Assembly (NCBI RefSeq): GCF_009789675.1
Contig: NZ_CP046916.1
Span: forward strand, 1,178,001-1,242,000
Direction of reading: 5' to 3'
Origin: Paraburkholderia acidisoli
Lineage (GTDB): Bacteria; Pseudomonadota; Gammaproteobacteria; Burkholderiales; Burkholderiaceae
Length of the DNA stretch: 64,000 nt
The position numbers were made by a program, and so were the translations under genes. Each line of letters starts with the position of its first letter. Position 1 is the first letter of the stretch. Positions 61,026-64,000 of this stretch are shown here, piece by piece. Under the pieces are notes generated by a model. The model worked only from the letters and a program-made list of their open reading frames with translations. It made no database searches and had not been told where the DNA came from.

Positions 61026-62009
61026 TCAAGCGATGCCGTCGCGCATCGCGTTGGTGTCCTGCGTCGAGCGCCACGCGGCGAAAGTGACGAGGCCGGAAGG
61101 CAAACCCGCGTCGCCAATGCGAGTCCAGCTCGTGAATGTGTCGTCGAGGCCGGGCACGGGTTCGGGCGTTGCGAATTCCACGCGCGACATGCCGGGCCGG
61201 TAAGCCTCGTTCGGCCAGTACACGGGCATGATGCGTCGCGCGGCCATTTCTTCGCGCAACGCGGCCGGGCCGCCTTCGTCGGTGACCACGTCGCATTGCG
61301 CGGCCCAGTCGTGGCTGTCCCACGCGAGAAACACGCCGGCGCTGCCTTCGGCGTCGAACGTGAGCACCGCGTTCTGCTCGGGCCGCCAGTAGTATTCGAC
61401 GATACGCTCGCGCTGCACGACCTCGTGCAACGCCTCGGCGACATGGCGGTTCGCGTAGATCGCGCCCACGTCATGCACGCCGATATGGCCGCGCCGCGCG
61501 CAGAACTTGCGCTTGGCGTCGGCGATCGCGCCGCTCAGCTTGCGCGGCATCTCGGGATCGGACTTCTTCACGTAAAAGTCGATCAGACCCGCGTTGAAGG
61601 CATCCACGGCGTGCGATTCGTTGGCCGTGGCCGTGAGCAGAATGCGTGCGCACGCAACGTCTTTGACTGCCGTGAGAAATTCGATGCCGTTCATCTCCGG
61701 CATTTCGTAGTCCACCACGATCGCGGCGATGTCGTTGAAGCGCGCCGTGTCGGTCATCACGTCCTGGCCGAGCGCGTTGCCCCCCTTCTTCTCGAACTCC
61801 GACCATGCCTCGCCCGAGGTGGGGTTGTGCACCCGTTGACGCGGCTCGTGCGAGCGCACATAACCCAGCGCCTCGGAGGCGTGCGTGAAATAGCGGTCGG
61901 TGCCCGCGCCGGGAAACAATCCGCGCAGCGCATAGAGAAAATCCGGACTGTCGTCGAGAAACACGACGGACACGGGATGAAAGACCGGCTGTCTGACGAT
62001 GGTACTCAT
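61026..62009 (-). CDS. Atypical response regulator with unknown output domain
   Basis: 327 residues. The N-terminal receiver has D19-D20 (VVFLDDSPDF), phosphoacceptor D100 in IVVDYEMPEMNGIEFL, T126 and K148 (IDFYVKKSDP), but carries an insert of about 40 residues (52-93) between the second helix and the phosphoacceptor strand. The C-terminal ~160 residues (VAEALHEVVQRERIVEYYW, then WDSHDWAAQCDVVTDEGG) are no recognised DNA-binding or enzymatic domain. The style resembles regulators of the Lqs/Phc alpha-hydroxyketone or hydroxy-ester quorum systems; this is by eye. A membrane kinase of matching style lies 0.9 kb away. Confidence 0.85.
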   Translation of the reverse strand: MSTIVRQPVFHPVSVVFLDDSPDFLYALRGLFPGAGTDRYFTHASEALGYVRSHEPRQRVHNPTSGEAWSEFEKKGGNALGQDVMTDTARFNDIAAIVVDYEMPEMNGIEFLTAVKDVACARILLTATANESHAVDAFNAGLIDFYVKKSDPEMPRKLSGAIADAKRKFCARRGHIGVHDVGAIYANRHVAEALHEVVQRERIVEYYWRPEQNAVLTFDAEGSAGVFLAWDSHDWAAQCDVVTDEGGPAALREEMAARRIMPVYWPNEAYRPGMSRVEFATPEPVPGLDDTFTSWTRIGDAGLPSGLVTFAAWRSTQDTNAMRDGIA

Positions 62010-62412
62010 AAATGTCTCGATAAGCGGGTGGCGCCCCTGGCGGGCCCGGCTTGCGGCCCTCCGGCGGCTCCGCGCCCGCGCGACCTCCTGCGGCCGCGGC
62101 GCGCCCTGCCGGGATACGTCGATTCAACGATGCAAAAGCGCTTCACGCGCGACGATCAAGCACATTTGAGGCCCGCCGCGGGAAAACCCTTCGATTATGG
62201 GGCTTCACGGCGTAGCGCAGCAACTTTGCGGGCATGCCATGCGCATATTCCCTACGCGCAAACGTTATCGTATTTACCGCGCATAACTCAATTCGCCTAT
62301 GTGGGCTATGCGGTATTTGGCGTGCGGGAACGCGAAGAGAATGCAGGCAGGTCGTCCCTTTTTACGACGACCCGCGCGGCTGCCGCCTGCAGCCTTCATC
62401 TGGAGTCAACTG
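62010..62412. other. Divergent intergenic region upstream of the thioesterase
   Basis: About 400 bp. GC-rich near the regulator start, A/T-richer at 62225-62330, where promoters are likely. The thioesterase frame is open from 62299, but that extension is Arg-rich and lacks family features. No gene or repeat seen. Confidence 0.4.
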
Positions 62413-62910
62413 ATGTACGCACGCGAATCCATTCCCGCCGTATTTTCCCGTGGCACCGCCGGCTTCACCGGCGAAATCATGGAAGCGACGCCGAGCAAGA
62501 CGTTCCATCACGTCATCGACATCTATTTGAAGGACTCGAACGCTTTCATGAACACCTATTTCGCACGGTATTTCGAATGGCAGGGCATTTGCCGCGAGCG
62601 CTGGTTTCATGAGTGCATCCACAACAATCTGCTCGCCGCGGGCGGCGTGTTCGTGACCAAGCGCGCGCACCAGGAATATGTGCAGGAGACGTTCCCGTTC
62701 CAGCGCGTGGATTGCTACCTCAACACGTACCAGGTGCGCCAGTGCTCCGCGTACCTCGTATTCCGCTTTTGCGTGGACGGCCGCCCCGTCTCGCTCGGCT
62801 ATCAGCAGATCCTGTTCGCGGGCACCGACAAGCGCATCCGCCGCTTTCCGCCCGGCATACTCGAACGCGTGAAGGAATATGAACTGATCCTGCCGGCGGG
62901 CTCGAACTAA
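62413..62910 (+). CDS. Hot-dog thioesterase, TebC/CalE7-like
   Basis: 165-residue hot-dog fold protein. The helix-loop segment IYLKDSNAFMNTYFARYFEW continuing QGICRERW has the pattern of TebC/CalE7/DynE7 acyl thioesterases from enediyne pathways (DTN-LVGN-YF-NY--WQG-CRE): D41, N43, N47, the WQG (56-58) and R61-E62 correspond. In CalE7 an Asn and an Arg are catalytic, without an acidic base. No polyketide synthase is nearby; instead it sits between an atypical response regulator and a membrane kinase. It may trim an acyl-CoA or acyl-ACP to make or degrade a signal. The ATG at 62413 has GGAG 8 bp upstream. Confidence 0.8.
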   Translation: MYARESIPAVFSRGTAGFTGEIMEATPSKTFHHVIDIYLKDSNAFMNTYFARYFEWQGICRERWFHECIHNNLLAAGGVFVTKRAHQEYVQETFPFQRVDCYLNTYQVRQCSAYLVFRFCVDGRPVSLGYQQILFAGTDKRIRRFPPGILERVKEYELILPAGSN

Positions 62911-62939
62911 GCCGCCGCGCGCCTCGAAGCAGGTCGCAT

Positions 62940-64000
62940 TTATCCCGCGAAGTCCTGTCCCGCTGTCCAGCGGCGGGGCTTCGCCGGCGCCTCGTGCAAC
63001 GCGCGGTCGGCGGCGGAACCGGGCTCCGGCAGGCAGATCGTGAAGGTCGTGCGCATGTGGGGCACCGACTCGCAGGCGATCGTGCCGCCCAGCGCCTCGG
63101 CCACGCGGCGGCAGAATGTGAGACCCATGCCCGCGCCGCGCCCGTGCGACTTGGTCGAGTAGAACGGGTCGAAGATGCGCGGCAGGATTTCGGCGTCGAT
63201 GCCGGGGCCGTTGTCGGAGAAACGCAGCACGCAATAGCCGTTTTCACGGCTCGCGGCGATCTCCACGCGGCCTTTTGCGGCGCGCCGGTTGTCGCCGCCA
63301 GGCGCGCCTTCGAGCGAATAGAGCGCGTTCTTCAACAGATTGAACAGCATGAACACGACGAGCGAATCGGACCCGGAAAAGCTCAACAGCGGGTCGATGG
63401 GCGCGACCTCCACGCGCTCGCGCTCACCCGGCCGGAACGGAAAGCGCTCCAGTGCCGCGTTCACGCACGAACGCACCGGGTAGCTCTCGAAGCTGCGCCG
63501 GTCGAGCCGGTCGAGCGTGAACGACGCGAGCGACATCTCCACCACGGTGCTGGTGCTGTCCACCTGCCGCCGGATCGAGGTGGCGAGCGACGAGAGGCGC
63601 TCCGATTGCCCCGGATACAGCCCGTCGACGCATAACTGATGCTGCACGGCCAGCTGATAGCCGCGCATGAGTTCGGGCAGCACGTTGCCGATCTCCTCCG
63701 CATGCATGCCGATCGCGGCAAGCGGCGTGGCCACTTCGTGCGCGACCGTCGCCGCGATCAGATACGGACGCATCAGGCCGAAGCGCACGATCGTCACGGC
63801 GAGAATGCCGAGGCTGACGGCGATGAACACCGCGCCCACGGGATAAAACGCCACGCCGTAATTCACGGCGTAATCGCTCGCCGCCACCGAATAGAGACAC
63901 AGGCTCAGGAGGCACAGATCGAGCAGCCGGCGCCGGTCGTGCGCCGGGCTCTGGCGGCGCGCGGCGATCAGCAGCCAGGCGCTGCGGCAGGTCAAGAGCA
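62940..64000 (-). CDS. Membrane sensor histidine kinase, N-terminus cut by window edge
   Basis: 353 or more residues visible; the frame is open to the window end, so the true start is outside. At least two or three helices are seen (LLDLCLLSLCLYSVAASDY, YGVAFYPVGAVFIAVSLGIL), then HisKA with an unusual H-box AHEVATPLAAIGMHAEEIG (no HExRxP), and HATPase_c with FNLLKNALYSL, SDNGPGIDAEI, FDPFYSTKSHG and GAGMGLTFCRRVAEALGG. The membrane region and H-box resemble LqsS/PhcS/CqsS-type autoinducer kinases. It converges with the thioesterase gene and is the likely partner of the regulator at 61-62 kb. Confidence 0.88.
   Translation of the reverse strand, partial: LLTCRSAWLLIAARRQSPAHDRRRLLDLCLLSLCLYSVAASDYAVNYGVAFYPVGAVFIAVSLGILAVTIVRFGLMRPYLIAATVAHEVATPLAAIGMHAEEIGNVLPELMRGYQLAVQHQLCVDGLYPGQSERLSSLATSIRRQVDSTSTVVEMSLASFTLDRLDRRSFESYPVRSCVNAALERFPFRPGERERVEVAPIDPLLSFSGSDSLVVFMLFNLLKNALYSLEGAPGGDNRRAAKGRVEIAASRENGYCVLRFSDNGPGIDAEILPRIFDPFYSTKSHGRGAGMGLTFCRRVAEALGGTIACESVPHMRTTFTICLPEPGSAADRALHEAPAKPRRWTAGQDFAG

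Overview
The window looks like part of a chromosome or chromid of a Burkholderiaceae bacterium, most likely Paraburkholderia or a close relative. The evidence is a high GC content, strong third-position G/C codon bias that opens long antisense frames, and gene content typical of free-living, soil or plant-associated Burkholderiales. This is an inference from content; there is no rRNA or other marker gene here. I see no tRNA, rRNA, insertion sequence, prophage or CRISPR array.

Layout. 0-5 kb: an ethanolamine-use cluster on the minus strand (permease eat, lyase subunits eutB and eutC, then an AraC-type EutR regulator cut by the left edge), without microcompartment genes. 5-6.3 kb: an M23 peptidoglycan hydrolase. 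7-10.4 kb: a four-gene osmoprotectant (glycine betaine type) ABC importer. 10.5-12.7 kb: a ZnuD-like TonB receptor with a Zur-like box upstream. 13-18.4 kb: a Csu-type chaperone-usher pilus operon (pilin, chaperone, usher, two-domain tip), met tail to tail by a tiny secreted protein that resembles a shortened pilin. 18.7-24 kb: a chemoreceptor with a FliA-like promoter, an ABM-fold protein, GlgX and a GT2 glycosyltransferase.

24-37 kb is a signalling block. A bacteriophytochrome and its CheY-like partner face a minus-strand pair made of a heme oxygenase (chromophore supply) and a PAS histidine kinase. A GAF-PAS-PAS-GGDEF protein follows, then a GGDEF-EAL protein directly upstream of motAB. 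This suggests a route from red light to c-di-GMP to motility and attachment. After a PRC-barrel gene comes the oddest stretch: about 36 tandem copies of a 14-bp unit (37774-38280), followed at once by a plus-strand intrinsic terminator.

38-48 kb is catabolic and regulatory: ligK/ligJ-like genes, a DeoR regulator divergent from nudK and a DUF4406 gene, a DHDPS-family lyase and GntR regulator sharing four copies of an ATTTATACAA-like box, a MXKDX protein, DoxX, a tautomerase, an SDR lacking the usual catalytic Tyr, and LysR. 48-53 kb holds single genes (Amj flippase, lipoprotein hydrolase, transglutaminase, YciI, FRG).

53-61 kb is a beta-galactoside operon (ABC ATPase, GH42 beta-galactosidase, binding protein, two permeases) divergent from a LacI regulator with a perfect palindrome between them. 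The right end (61-64 kb) has an atypical response regulator, a TebC/CalE7-like hot-dog thioesterase and a membrane histidine kinase cut by the edge. This set resembles the sensory half of Lqs/Phc-like quorum systems and, with the 14-bp array, is the best candidate for something undescribed.
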